Virus record (IMG/VR): IMGVR_UViG_3300031539_000137
Coordinates: 1 to 36,672 of that record
DNA length: 36,672 bases
Origin: a virus
Direction: 5' to 3' (one strand)
Below are positions 21,932 to 29,694 of this stretch, piece after piece (positions within the stretch are counted from its first letter, which is position 1; each line of letters opens with the position of its first letter). The notes under the pieces were generated by a model. The model had not been told where the DNA came from. It searched no databases and was given only the letters and a program-made list of their open reading frames with translations. A program made the position numbers and the translations under genes.

Positions 21932-23877
21932 CGCTTGTAGCCCGCCCCGACCTTCCTGGCCACGTTCTCGAAGCTCTTGTCGATCGCATCAGCCCATTCC
22001 CTCATCAGCCGGGCCTCCTCCGTGGACGACAGAGTCCCATCGAACTGAAACGTGTTGTTGGCCTCAATGGTGATGTTCTGCTCCACCGGCCCTCTGCTCG
22101 ATTGCAGCGCTTCCCACTGTGGCGATCCCTCCCGCCAGAAGCCGGCTTCCGGCAGGCCTTGGCGTCTCCTTTCGACGATGGCCATGGCCTCGGCATGGGC
22201 CCCGGCAGTAACGCCCTTCTCCCTCATGAACTCCTCGTGGGTCATCTTGTTCAGCGCGCCGCCGAACAATATCAGAGTGGCGGCGGCCGCCAGCACCGGT
22301 GGTAGGATTTGGATAGCCAGTCCTGCCAGGGAACCAAGCCCAAGTCCAGCAGCCGCAGTTCCCGCCTCTGCCGCCGCTCCGCCCCCTAGTGCCATCTTAG
22401 CCACCGCTAACGCCGGCAGCATTCCCATCGCCACGTTCCCGGGGATCCCCGTCGTGGCCTGCAAGGCAATCCCTCCGACCAGTAGGGTCTTTGCCCAGGG
22501 AGGCCAGGCATTGATGATCTTCAGCACTTCGCCCAGGAAGGTCGCCACCCCCTGGAAGCCCTCCGCCCAGCTCTTCAGCGATGTGCCTACTTCCTCCCAG
22601 TTGATGCTGGCCACCCAATCGGCTACCGTACCGAGGCCTTCTTTTATGGCCGTTCCAAGTTCCAATGCCTTCGCCGTCAGTGCCGGCCAGTTCTCATCGA
22701 CCCAGGCAACCATCTCCTCCAGCCGAGGTTTCAGTTCCTCAAACGTCGTCGGAACACCCATGATCCTCAGCAGTTCACGAAAACGTCCCTTCAATGTGGC
22801 CAACAGCCCTTCGGTTGTATGTGCCTGTCTATTGACCAGGTCGAACCCGTACCCCATCTCATCGAGGGCATCGTTGACGATCGATAGATTCTTCTCCATG
22901 TCCGATGCGCCCTCGCCGGCACCGGACAGGGCTGCCTCTTGTTTGGCCAATTCCTCGTTCACGTCCTCCAGTTGCTCCCTGAGTTGCACCAACCTATGCT
23001 GCTGTTTCAGGTCCGCCGCAGATTGTCTGGTCACCGAGGTCACCCGGCCCAACTGCACCCGTTCCCCCTCCTGCATGGCCAGGTTCAGCTCCTCGATGTC
23101 CCAGATCAGGTCCCGTTGCTTCCTCCGCAGGTCCTCCACCGATTCGGCTGTCACCTCGGCTCCGCCCTGGGCCACGCCATAGGCTTCCTTCAGCCTGTTG
23201 ATGGTGGAACGCGGGATGTTGAAGCGATCCTGGAGGCTGATCCAGTCCCCGGTCATCGCCTCCCTGAGCGCATAGGCGGCGTCCTCTAGGGTCTTGCCAG
23301 GGGTCGAGGCTTTGAGGACCTGCGCCGTCTTGACCATCTGCTCGAGCATCTGTTGGTTGAACCGCCCCTCCGCGTCTTTGGCGAAGGGCACCAGCATCTG
23401 CCCCGCCTGGTACACCTCTTGTGGATTGAAGCCGGGCCGCAGGGCCTCCTTCATCAGGAAATCGATCGCCTTCCCGGCCTGTTCTGCGTCCCCCACCAGC
23501 GTCTCGATCGTCATCCGCATGTTTTCGAGCTGGATGTTGGGATCGATCAGCCAGTCCCAGGCCCCCTTCATCAAGGCGCCCGTGGCGATACCCAGCAGCG
23601 CCGTCTTCAGTGAGAAGACTTTGCTGATGATGTTACCGATGAACGTCTGCGCCCCGCGGGCCATCGCCCCGATCGCGCCCAAGGCGAAGGTGGCCCCGTT
23701 ACCAATCCCCTCCTTCAGCGCCGCCCCGGCCCTGCTGGCCACCTGGGCGATCCCGCTCAGTTCGCTGCCGGCCGAGCTCCGCAACCGTGAGATGGACCGG
23801 CTCACCGAGGAGAACCCCGCCTGGGAGTCGTCTTCCACCGTCATCTTGATTGCCAGTTCCGCTACTCTACTTGCCAC
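21928..23877 (-). CDS. Tail tape measure protein
   Basis: 649 residues from GTG 23877, overlapping the stop of the frameshifted chaperone. The N-terminus has the typical VAELAIKMTVEDDSQAGFSSVSRSI start. Long helices follow, with hydrophobic blocks (about 60-105 and 480-560, Ala/Gly/Leu-rich). A coiled-coil section lies near 240-320. The protein sets tail length and is ejected with DNA. At about 1.5 angstrom per residue it predicts a tail near 100 nm (inference from the known rule). It follows the chaperone pair directly, as in nearly all siphoviruses. Confidence 0.88.
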   Translation of the reverse strand: MASRVAELAIKMTVEDDSQAGFSSVSRSISRLRSSAGSELSGIAQVASRAGAALKEGIGNGATFALGAIGAMARGAQTFIGNIISKVFSLKTALLGIATGALMKGAWDWLIDPNIQLENMRMTIETLVGDAEQAGKAIDFLMKEALRPGFNPQEVYQAGQMLVPFAKDAEGRFNQQMLEQMVKTAQVLKASTPGKTLEDAAYALREAMTGDWISLQDRFNIPRSTINRLKEAYGVAQGGAEVTAESVEDLRRKQRDLIWDIEELNLAMQEGERVQLGRVTSVTRQSAADLKQQHRLVQLREQLEDVNEELAKQEAALSGAGEGASDMEKNLSIVNDALDEMGYGFDLVNRQAHTTEGLLATLKGRFRELLRIMGVPTTFEELKPRLEEMVAWVDENWPALTAKALELGTAIKEGLGTVADWVASINWEEVGTSLKSWAEGFQGVATFLGEVLKIINAWPPWAKTLLVGGIALQATTGIPGNVAMGMLPALAVAKMALGGGAAAEAGTAAAGLGLGSLAGLAIQILPPVLAAAATLILFGGALNKMTHEEFMREKGVTAGAHAEAMAIVERRRQGLPEAGFWREGSPQWEALQSSRGPVEQNITIEANNTFQFDGTLSSTEEARLMREWADAIDKSFENVARKVGAGYKR

Positions 23878-24082
23878 CTTTCCGCCTCTTCTTCTTGGGG
23901 TGCAGCGTCGCCTCCAGCCCGATCATCTCCACAAACTCCAGCATCCGGCCCAGCGATACCCGCTCCATGATCTCGCTGTACCGCACCAGGTCCCCATCAG
24001 ATAGACGAAAGGCCATCACTCTCAGCGGCGGGTCCTTGGACCGCCCTTGGATGGCCCTGATCAGCCTTTTTGTTTCCTCCCT
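23867..24082 (-). CDS. Tail chaperone frameshift extension (GT-type)
   Basis: A 71-residue extension in the -1 frame of the chaperone gene, read after slippage at A7. It opens REETKRLIRAIQGRSKDPPL and ends in a basic PKKKRRKGGK tail. It has no plausible independent start near its beginning. It stops at TAG 23867, eight to ten bases inside the tape-measure start. The fused product would be 223 residues. This is the standard tail-assembly G/GT arrangement, where a few percent of ribosomes shift and the fusion recruits tail tube protein to the tape measure. Confidence 0.85.
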   Translation of the reverse strand, partial: REETKRLIRAIQGRSKDPPLRVMAFRLSDGDLVRYSEIMERVSLGRMLEFVEMIGLEATLHPKKKRRKGGK

Positions 24083-24537
24083 TTTTTTGGGCGGGTCGCC
24101 TCCTCTCCCCGGGCCCCTCCGTGAGGCACTATCGGCTCATCCCCCCACATCAGGCCATTGAGATACTCGAAGAGCTTCAACTGCACCCCCGTCGGCAAGA
24201 CCTCGCGCCACTCTCTGCCCTCCTTGGGCAAGGGCACCATCTGCCCCTGGGCGTCCTTCAGGTTCCAGGAGACCACCTGCTGCTCGAGCACGAAATCGAC
24301 GAACCGCTCCGAGGTCTGCTCCAGCTCCTTCCTGATCCCCTCCGCCTCGTCCTCGTTCGAGGGACCCCTGATCAGTTGCCTCTGCAGCCGGTTCATCTCC
24401 CGCTGGAACTCAGTGAACTCCTCGTCCACCGTGGCCAGCAGCGCCGCCCTGGGCAGCACCTCGATCCATTCCCCCTCGAACTCCAGCCCGGGGATGCCGA
24501 ACTGTTGCAGCTCGATCCGCTGCGCCTTGACCTTCAT
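24061..24537 (-). CDS. Tail assembly chaperone (G-type)
   Basis: 158 residues, mostly helical and charged (GIPGLEFEGEWIEVLPRAALLATVDEEFTEFQREMNRLQRQ). It lies between the tail tube and tape-measure genes. Near its end the codons CCA AAA AAA GGG contain the slippery run A AAA AAA (24088-24082), where a -1 shift yields a longer fusion. Zero-frame translation stops at TGA 24061. It would coat the tape measure during tail assembly and be absent from virions. Confidence 0.85.
   Translation of the reverse strand: MKVKAQRIELQQFGIPGLEFEGEWIEVLPRAALLATVDEEFTEFQREMNRLQRQLIRGPSNEDEAEGIRKELEQTSERFVDFVLEQQVVSWNLKDAQGQMVPLPKEGREWREVLPTGVQLKLFEYLNGLMWGDEPIVPHGGARGEEATRPKKGRKQKG
24082..24088 (-). promoter_or_regulatory. 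Programmed -1 frameshift site
   Basis: The heptamer A AAA AAA fits X XXY YYZ in the zero frame of the chaperone gene. The -1 frame is open from here to 23867. GGGAGG just downstream is Shine-Dalgarno-like and could add pausing, but I did not find a clear downstream pseudoknot. Confidence 0.8.
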
Positions 24538-24558
24538 CTTCTCCTCCCGTATCCAGGT

Positions 24559-25554
24559 CTAGTAGCTGGCGATTGCGTTGTAGAGCTCGAACTTCCCTAT
24601 CCCGTTGGTGGTATCGTCCTGCGATCTCCAGTCCACCTTGGCCGTGATGAAGTCGCCGCTGTCATCCGGCTCGTGCTCGAAGAGATTCAGGTCCGACAGG
24701 GTGATCACCAGGCGGTCGTAGTAATCCACGGTGGCCACCGTCTCCACCACGTCCACGCCCTGGAGATCGATGATCCATTCCCTGGTGGTGTCCGCGATCC
24801 AATCGTCGTATTCGTCGTCGTCCTCGAAGAGGAAGATTGCACTGCCCCTCACCGATCGCCCGCCGAACACGATCCCCTGCGGCTGCTGTGTGCCTACGCC
24901 GGCCTTGGTCAGGACGCACCCGGTCTCGATGTTCAGCTCGAAGTCCACCACCCGATCGAAGTCCGGGCCTGCCAGAGTGCAAGTCCCCTTCCAGCCAGGG
25001 AGAGGCCGGTAGGTCGGCTTGGTGAACTCTGCCGTCGCTGACTTGCCCGGCGCCATCCCCACAAACTCCGCAGCCACGTTGAGGATCGAGTCATCCTCCG
25101 CCGGCGCCCAGCCCAGGGTCAACCGGACCACGCCCATCCCCAGGAACTGCTCCACATTCGTCGCTGAGCCGGTGTACAGCCCCTTATACTGCTCGATGGA
25201 CAGACTCGGAGGTACATCGGCCCAGGTATAGGTGTGCTTCTTGTACGTGATTGCATCGGGCGCCCCAGGCGTCGGGGTCTCTGAGCCGATCACCGCCAGC
25301 AGCAGCAGCCCCAACGAGTCTGCGTACAGGTCACCCTCCAGCCGGCCCCCGCCCTGTGTGCGGCCGACCAGGGACTGCTGGTCCAGGTCCATGTCGCCCA
25401 CCTTGCCCTCGGGAGACATCTTGGCCAGGTCGTACTTCAACCCCCTGGTCTTGGTCGGCCAACAGAACCAATCGGGCGAAGCTGGGAGTTCGCCCCAGCC
25501 GTCACTCTCCTTGCACAGTCGTGCGTAGCTCAGCCTGCTCGGTCTTACTGTCAT
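24559..25554 (-). CDS. Major tail tube protein
   Basis: 331 residues, beta-rich, beginning MTVRPSRLSYARLCKESDGWGELP. It is placed immediately before the chaperone pair, the invariant place of the tail tube gene. A possible extra domain is inserted or appended (about 180-290), making it longer than simple tube proteins. The call rests on gene order plus the beta character. The start at 25554 overlaps the previous gene by about 53 bases. Confidence 0.75.
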   Translation of the reverse strand: MTVRPSRLSYARLCKESDGWGELPASPDWFCWPTKTRGLKYDLAKMSPEGKVGDMDLDQQSLVGRTQGGGRLEGDLYADSLGLLLLAVIGSETPTPGAPDAITYKKHTYTWADVPPSLSIEQYKGLYTGSATNVEQFLGMGVVRLTLGWAPAEDDSILNVAAEFVGMAPGKSATAEFTKPTYRPLPGWKGTCTLAGPDFDRVVDFELNIETGCVLTKAGVGTQQPQGIVFGGRSVRGSAIFLFEDDDEYDDWIADTTREWIIDLQGVDVVETVATVDYYDRLVITLSDLNLFEHEPDDSGDFITAKVDWRSQDDTTNGIGKFELYNAIASY

Positions 25555-25735
25555 CTGACTTCACCCCCTTGCTGTGTTTCTTGGGCTGGTATGGCTCCCA
25601 CTGGGCCCCATGATCCCAGCCCTCCGCGACCTCCTCCGGGATCTCCAGCACGTGTCCCTTCACCGGATATGTCCTGTAGCCGATGGACACCGGGCCTTCC
25701 TCGATCTCGGCCGAATACAGTTTGATCGTTGCCAT
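25502..25735 (-). CDS. Small head-tail region protein
   Basis: 77 residues from ATG 25735, which has a very strong AGGAGGAGGGG ribosome binding site; longer in-frame starts upstream would run into the preceding gene. It is a small beta-rich domain (ATIKLYSAEIEEGPVSIGYRTYPVKGHVLEIP) with a charged tail. It sits between the tail-terminator-like and tail tube genes. No family is recognised. Confidence 0.6.
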   Translation of the reverse strand: MATIKLYSAEIEEGPVSIGYRTYPVKGHVLEIPEEVAEGWDHGAQWEPYQPKKHSKGVKSDDSKTEQAELRTTVQGE

Positions 25736-25756
25736 ATGTCCCCTCCTCCTGGGATC

Positions 25757-25774
25757 GCCAAACCCCAGCTTGGC
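25757..25774 (-). repeat. Intergenic hairpin B, covarying with hairpin A
   Basis: The minus strand reads GCCAAGC TGGG GTTTGGC, a 7-bp stem with one G-U. Relative to 21540-21557, a G-C pair has become A-T and another pair has changed to G-U, so the stem is kept while the sequence changes. Flanking CCCAGGAG and GGTAAGG are shared. It lies in the 40-base gap upstream of a strong ribosome site. Confidence 0.7.
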
Positions 25775-25775
25775 C

Positions 25776-26174
25776 TTACCCCACGTCCACCACTCTGAGC
25801 GTGCACTCCCAGCCCAGGTACGGCGTCCCATTCCATTCGATCGTGCTCAGGGCTCCCCCCTGGAATAGGCACATCAGGCACTCGCCCCCCAGGCTCCGGT
25901 CCGCTGCGAAGGCCGCGGCCAGCAGCCGGGGATAATCCCTCAAGGCTCCCACCGCCGTCGGCAGATTTGCCCTCTTCTGCAGTACCAGGATGGCGATGAC
26001 GTACTCCTGCTGGAAGACGTCCGGCGCCGCCTGGAGGTCGTTCCCCATCGTCTTCTCCAGGTTGATGATCGACGGGAATGTATTCGCGCTCTCCGGCGGG
26101 TTCGAGAAGACCGTCACCCCGCTGATGGTCTCCTCCACCGTCACCACGGCCGCTATGACGTCGTCCAGGTCCAT
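25776..26174 (-). CDS. Tail terminator / neck protein-like
   Basis: 132 residues. A helix-strand pattern (DLDDVIAAVVTVEETI...FPSIINLEKTMGNDLQAAPDVFQQEYVIAILVLQKR...YLGWECTLRVVDVG) and gene order suggest a tail terminator or head-tail joining protein that caps the tail tube. It follows the connector gene. Family is not secured by a motif. Confidence 0.55.
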   Translation of the reverse strand: MDLDDVIAAVVTVEETISGVTVFSNPPESANTFPSIINLEKTMGNDLQAAPDVFQQEYVIAILVLQKRANLPTAVGALRDYPRLLAAAFAADRSLGGECLMCLFQGGALSTIEWNGTPYLGWECTLRVVDVG

Positions 26175-26180
26175 CTCGCC

Positions 26181-26771
26181 TCAGTTCAGGGCGTGGAAGC
26201 GCCGCTTGTATCGATTCAGCACTTCCACCATGTACGGTGTCAGCGCCTTCTTGTAGAACAACTGCCCCAGCTCCGGGATGGCCCCCGCGTCCTGGTACGC
26301 CTGCTCCGCGGCCTTGAAGCTCCTGGTGGCCAGCTGCACGCACACGTCCCACAGGTCGGCCAGATCGTTGTCCTCCGCTGGCGCCTCCGCGGCGTATCCC
26401 CAGCTGGCCGTGATCTGCACGTTGTTCCTGCCCTTGGTGAAGGCACTATAGTCGCCGTCGGGATCCACGAAGATCTTCATCTTGGGCGTCTCGTTCAGCG
26501 GGTAGAGGATGTAGTCCGTGGCTGCCCACGTGTCGTCCTCCACGATCACCGTTCCCTCGTCGCCCACCTCCACCATGTCGGGGATGATCAGGTATTCCTT
26601 CCCGTTGCCATCGAAGTGCTTCGTCGAGCTGGCAGCGGCGTCGAAGCACCTCAGGCACCAGCGATCGATGAACCTGCTGGCCCCGGTGATGATCCCCGCC
26701 AGCCAGTCGTCGTACTCAGCGCCGATGCTGAGCCGCGCCTCTATGTCCGCCAGGACGCAGTAGTCGCCCAT
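26181..26771 (-). CDS. Head-tail connector / adaptor protein
   Basis: 196 residues from ATG 26771 (TGATG overlap). The N-terminal helix pair YCVLADIEARLSIGAEYDDWLAGIITGASRFIDRWC resembles phage gp6-like (HK97/SPP1 gp15) connector proteins, which start with a residue-poor helical bundle of this kind. A beta insertion lies in the middle and helices at the end. It should form the ring between portal and tail. Supported by position after the capsid gene. Confidence 0.7.
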   Translation of the reverse strand: MGDYCVLADIEARLSIGAEYDDWLAGIITGASRFIDRWCLRCFDAAASSTKHFDGNGKEYLIIPDMVEVGDEGTVIVEDDTWAATDYILYPLNETPKMKIFVDPDGDYSAFTKGRNNVQITASWGYAAEAPAEDNDLADLWDVCVQLATRSFKAAEQAYQDAGAIPELGQLFYKKALTPYMVEVLNRYKRRFHALN

Positions 26772-26968
26772 CACTCCTCCACGGCCGCCCCAAACAGATC
26801 GTCAGCCTGCGCTTCCTCTGCGAAGCCGCACGCGATCCAGGACTGCCCCAGCTCCTGGGGGACATCGTACTCATTGTCACGAGCGAACGAGCCGTGCGGC
26901 CCCGAAAAGCTGGTCAGCGCCTTGATCTTCATCATCACGACCGGCGCCTTCTTACCCTTCCTCGCCAT
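26771..26968 (-). CDS. Small head-region protein, paralogue of the GT C-terminal domain
   Basis: 65 residues from ATG 26968 (GTG 26971 is an alternative) with AGGAGGCAGG as ribosome site. The segment MKIKALTSFSGPHGSFARDNEYDVP matches residues about 218-242 of the upstream glycosyltransferase protein at most positions (relevant block at 14-38). It is a short domain duplicated in tandem. It could be a minor head or adaptor protein. No named family. Confidence 0.6.
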   Translation of the reverse strand: MARKGKKAPVVMMKIKALTSFSGPHGSFARDNEYDVPQELGQSWIACGFAEEAQADDLFGAAVEE

Positions 26969-27113
26969 CACCTGCCTCCTTCTCTGGCCGTATCTCCACG
27001 GCCAATCCTGAACTCACCCACTCTCTGCCCGACTCCTTGGGCACGTCGTACTCCCCCTGCGGCGCGAAGGATCCCCCCGGCCCGGAGAACCCCGTCACCG
27101 CCTTGATCCTCAT
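26952..27113 (-). CDS. Internal-start small domain protein within the GT gene
   Basis: An ATG at 27113, in frame inside the glycosyltransferase gene, has an AGGAGGGG ribosome binding site eight bases upstream. This would give a free 53-residue protein, MRIKAVTGFSGPGGSFAPQ..., homologous to the next gene's product. The full-length frame remains open, so both a fused and a free form are possible. Confidence 0.5.
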   Translation of the reverse strand: MRIKAVTGFSGPGGSFAPQGEYDVPKESGREWVSSGLAVEIRPEKEAGDGEEG

Positions 27114-27764
27114 CGTCTGTCCCCTCCTGAAGAAGTACCTGATCTGCTGGTCGTACTCAGGAGGCACAAAACCCCTCATCTCCCCGAACCAGGCCGGCTC
27201 CACATGGGGCCAGACAATCGCCCCGTCCTCGTCCTTGTGCCCGCAGGCTACGCCGGGATGCCCCCACATCGTGAACCCTGCCTCGAGCACGTCCTCCGCA
27301 AAGGGCGTGTCACAGGGCAGCTTCTCGTGGGCCTGGAAACTGATCTGCTCCAGCACCGCCCTCCTGGCTACCATACAGCCCAGGCCCACTCCCGTCACCG
27401 GTCCGGGCCCATCCCCACTGTGCCCCATCAGATTGCATGCGCTGAAACCGCTGTGTTTCTCCCTGAACCTATAGGAGCCCAGCGCCACGTCCACGCCCAG
27501 CGCCCGCAGCTCCTTCCAGGCATCTGGCGGCGGAATGATGTCGGACTCCACGGTCATCAGGTGCGTGTAGTCCCCCGCCAGGAACATTTGCCTGCCCCTC
27601 CGGTAGTTCCAGTTGACGTTGTCCACGTCCCTCACCGAGAGGTTATCGTGCGTGAACACGTAATCTCTGGGACAGTCGAACTCCAGGGCGAAGATCGCCC
27701 ACAGCGTCTCCGGCTCCAGCCTCCAGGTCGGACAGAAGACCATCACCGTATCTAGCCGTTCCAC
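26952..27764 (-). CDS. GT-A glycosyltransferase-like protein with C-terminal add-on
   Basis: 270 residues. Residues 1-215 resemble a GT-A glycosyltransferase: a VMVFCPTWRL start strand, a VESDIIPP metal/sugar-nucleotide motif (Glu73-Ser-Asp75) and an ACNLMGHSGDG...GVGLGCMVARR block. Residues about 218-258 repeat a small domain found in the next gene. The start overlaps the stop of the other glycosyltransferase gene by 13 bases, so the two are coupled. It lies between the capsid and connector genes, which suggests glycosylation of virion proteins (inference). Substrate and sugar unknown. Confidence 0.7.
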   Translation of the reverse strand: MERLDTVMVFCPTWRLEPETLWAIFALEFDCPRDYVFTHDNLSVRDVDNVNWNYRRGRQMFLAGDYTHLMTVESDIIPPPDAWKELRALGVDVALGSYRFREKHSGFSACNLMGHSGDGPGPVTGVGLGCMVARRAVLEQISFQAHEKLPCDTPFAEDVLEAGFTMWGHPGVACGHKDEDGAIVWPHVEPAWFGEMRGFVPPEYDQQIRYFFRRGQTMRIKAVTGFSGPGGSFAPQGEYDVPKESGREWVSSGLAVEIRPEKEAGDGEEG

Positions 27765-28378
27765 GGGAGTCCGAACCTCGGCAGGTAAGCATGACGCACC
27801 ACCACGTCTCTCCGTGCGTAGACCCTGAACCCCATCTCCCTGGCCTGGGCCATCAGGCTCACGTGCTCCACTTCATCTCCGATCGGAGCGTATCTACCGC
27901 GCGCTCGGTAAACCTCCGCCGGGATCAGGTAGCAGCTCCCCACGCTGTCCACCTCCACCAGGTCCCCGCCCTCGCAATATAGCGGGTACAGCTCGAACCG
28001 CCTCCCGTCCTGGATGAAGCCCCCGATGTCGTAGAACCGATCTGGCGGGAACCGCAGGTTCCTCTCGAGGAGCACGAAGGGCGCCACGATGTCCCCCTCG
28101 CTTACCTCCGCCAGCAGCTCCACGATCCTCGCCGGCACCTCCACCAGGTCCACGTCCAGCCATAAGATGTGCGTGTGCTCTGGCCGCAGATGCCGCTCCA
28201 CCAGCTCGTTCCTGGCCCGGGCGTTGTCGGCGTACTTCCCCTCAGCGGGAGGATAGTCGTTCAGGTACAGCGCCCTCTCCCGCTGCGGCCAGGTCAGCGC
28301 CCCGTAGATCCCCTTCGAGATCTCCAGCAGCTCTTTGGGCGTGCTGACCCGCGCCGGCGTCGCTACCAGGACGTTCAT
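27752..28378 (-). CDS. GT-A family glycosyltransferase
   Basis: 208 residues. Strand MNVLVATPARV opens a Rossmann-like fold, and HILWLDVDLVEV carries the DxD motif (Asp75, Asp77) for metal and nucleotide-sugar binding. GSCYLIPAEVYRARGRY and HVSLMAQAREMGFRVYARRDVVVRH follow the usual GT-A order. The gene directly follows the major capsid gene, separated by a strong hairpin. Phage glycosyltransferases usually modify DNA or host surface; here the location suggests a capsid or tail target (inference). Confidence 0.8.
   Translation of the reverse strand: MNVLVATPARVSTPKELLEISKGIYGALTWPQRERALYLNDYPPAEGKYADNARARNELVERHLRPEHTHILWLDVDLVEVPARIVELLAEVSEGDIVAPFVLLERNLRFPPDRFYDIGGFIQDGRRFELYPLYCEGGDLVEVDSVGSCYLIPAEVYRARGRYAPIGDEVEHVSLMAQAREMGFRVYARRDVVVRHAYLPRFGLPWNG
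27895..27910. repeat. Dispersed palindrome, copy 3 (inside glycosyltransferase gene)
   Basis: TACCGCGCGCTCGGTA, two mispaired positions from a perfect palindrome, encoded within YRARGRY codons. Its 14-base core equals the complement of copy 4 at 35171. A coding location argues against a purely intergenic repeat. Confidence 0.7.
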
Positions 28379-28389
28379 CGGCTCCTTGT

Positions 28390-28414
28390 GGGGAGGGGCA
28401 AATCGCCCCTCCCC
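28390..28414 (-). terminator. Strong hairpin after the major capsid gene
   Basis: GGGGAGGGGC pairs perfectly over ten bases with GCCCCTCCCC around a five-base loop, 13 bases past the capsid stop and 11 bases before the glycosyltransferase ATG. No U-tract follows. It could act as a partial terminator, RNase barrier or mRNA stabiliser that keeps capsid output higher than that of downstream genes. Confidence 0.5.
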
Positions 28415-28427
28415 TGCTATTCAGTTG

Positions 28428-29690
28428 TTAGGCTGTCGGGTGCAGCCCGTGATAGAAGGCCGTGGCCAGCATCACGTGGCTGTCCCACCGCTCGTAGGCG
28501 CGGAACCCGATCTGGCCGGACGCCGCGTACAGTTCCTCGAGCCGCTTGACGGTCATCCCCTCCCTCAGGAAGATCCAGAAGTAGGAGAAATCGCCGATCA
28601 AGAGGGTCTTGGCGCTGGCCGCGATCGCGGCCACGTTCGGGTTGGTGACCACAGGCACCCCCAGCAACTGGTCAGGCTGCCCTGCCTGGAGCCCCGGTTG
28701 CCACAGGTACTGGTTGTCCGAATCCTTCAGCTTGCGGATGGCTTTGATCGTCGCGTCCCTGGCCATCCAGCGGGTCTGTGGCCTGCCCCGGTACTGGAAA
28801 CCCAACGCGTGATACAGGTCGATCACCTCGTCGGCCGTGATCGCCGAGGCCGAGGCGAAGTCCACCCCCTTGGTGCTGCCCGTCACCACACCCTGCGGCT
28901 GGCTGGACCCCGTCCCCGTCGTCCCGCCAGCGTCCATCGCCAGAGCGAAGGCATTCGAGAAGTCCGGGGCCAGGATCTGCCCCCACAGGTCGAACATGCT
29001 GTCCGCCACCAGCTCGTCGCTGGCCTTGGACAGGCGAGTGTACTTGTACGCCACCACGTCGATGTCCGCTGTGGTCGGCTCGACCTCGTCATACGCTGTC
29101 TCTTCGGTCGTAAGCACCGCCGCCGAGCTGGCCGTCAGGGTCGGGACATGTGCCTTCTCTCTGGTGATGCGCACCACCCTGGAAATAGGCATCATCACGC
29201 CTGCCTGGCTGATCGCCTTGACCAGCTCTGTGACCCATTCCTCGGGCACCAGCTCCAGGCCCTCGGTGGCGGTATCCTCCTGCATCGCCGCCTTGTAGGC
29301 CGTCGGGATGGCTGCCCCGGGCACCCTACGCCCGCTGTGGAGCCAGTTCTTGAAGGCCGCCACGTGGACCGCCTTGGCCCCGTCCGGCGTGAGCTGCGGC
29401 ACCTGCCCCGCGTAGATGCTCTTCAAGGCTGCATCCACGTCCACACTCTTGGTGGCCCCATCCGGAACAACGGCCTCTCCCTCCCCAAAGTCGAAGGGCG
29501 GCCGGCCGAACGCCTTGGCTGCGTCCGCGCTCCTCTCCAGCGTGCGTGCCTTCTTCTGGGCCTCCTCCATCTCGTCCATCAGCTTGTCGGCCCGGTCGAA
29601 GTCCTCCTTCGTCGGGTTCTCGCCGTCCAGGATCGCCTTCGCGTCCTCGTACGCTTTCTTCGCTTTCTCGTACAGCTCTTTCGCTGTCAT
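28428..29690 (-). CDS. Major capsid protein, HK97 fold
   Basis: 420 residues. Residues 1-60 are a charged coiled coil (delta/scaffold domain) likely removed by the prohead protease encoded just upstream. The body shows HK97-type features: GLELVPEEWVTELVKAISQAGVMMP (N-arm/P-domain entry), ITREKAHVPTLTASS, SQPQGVVTGS, LLGVPVVTNPNV and GDFSYFWIFLREGMTVKRLEE (A-domain). Order protease-capsid is canonical. Confidence 0.92.
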   Translation of the reverse strand: MTAKELYEKAKKAYEDAKAILDGENPTKEDFDRADKLMDEMEEAQKKARTLERSADAAKAFGRPPFDFGEGEAVVPDGATKSVDVDAALKSIYAGQVPQLTPDGAKAVHVAAFKNWLHSGRRVPGAAIPTAYKAAMQEDTATEGLELVPEEWVTELVKAISQAGVMMPISRVVRITREKAHVPTLTASSAAVLTTEETAYDEVEPTTADIDVVAYKYTRLSKASDELVADSMFDLWGQILAPDFSNAFALAMDAGGTTGTGSSQPQGVVTGSTKGVDFASASAITADEVIDLYHALGFQYRGRPQTRWMARDATIKAIRKLKDSDNQYLWQPGLQAGQPDQLLGVPVVTNPNVAAIAASAKTLLIGDFSYFWIFLREGMTVKRLEELYAASGQIGFRAYERWDSHVMLATAFYHGLHPTA

Positions 29691-29694
29691 CTGT

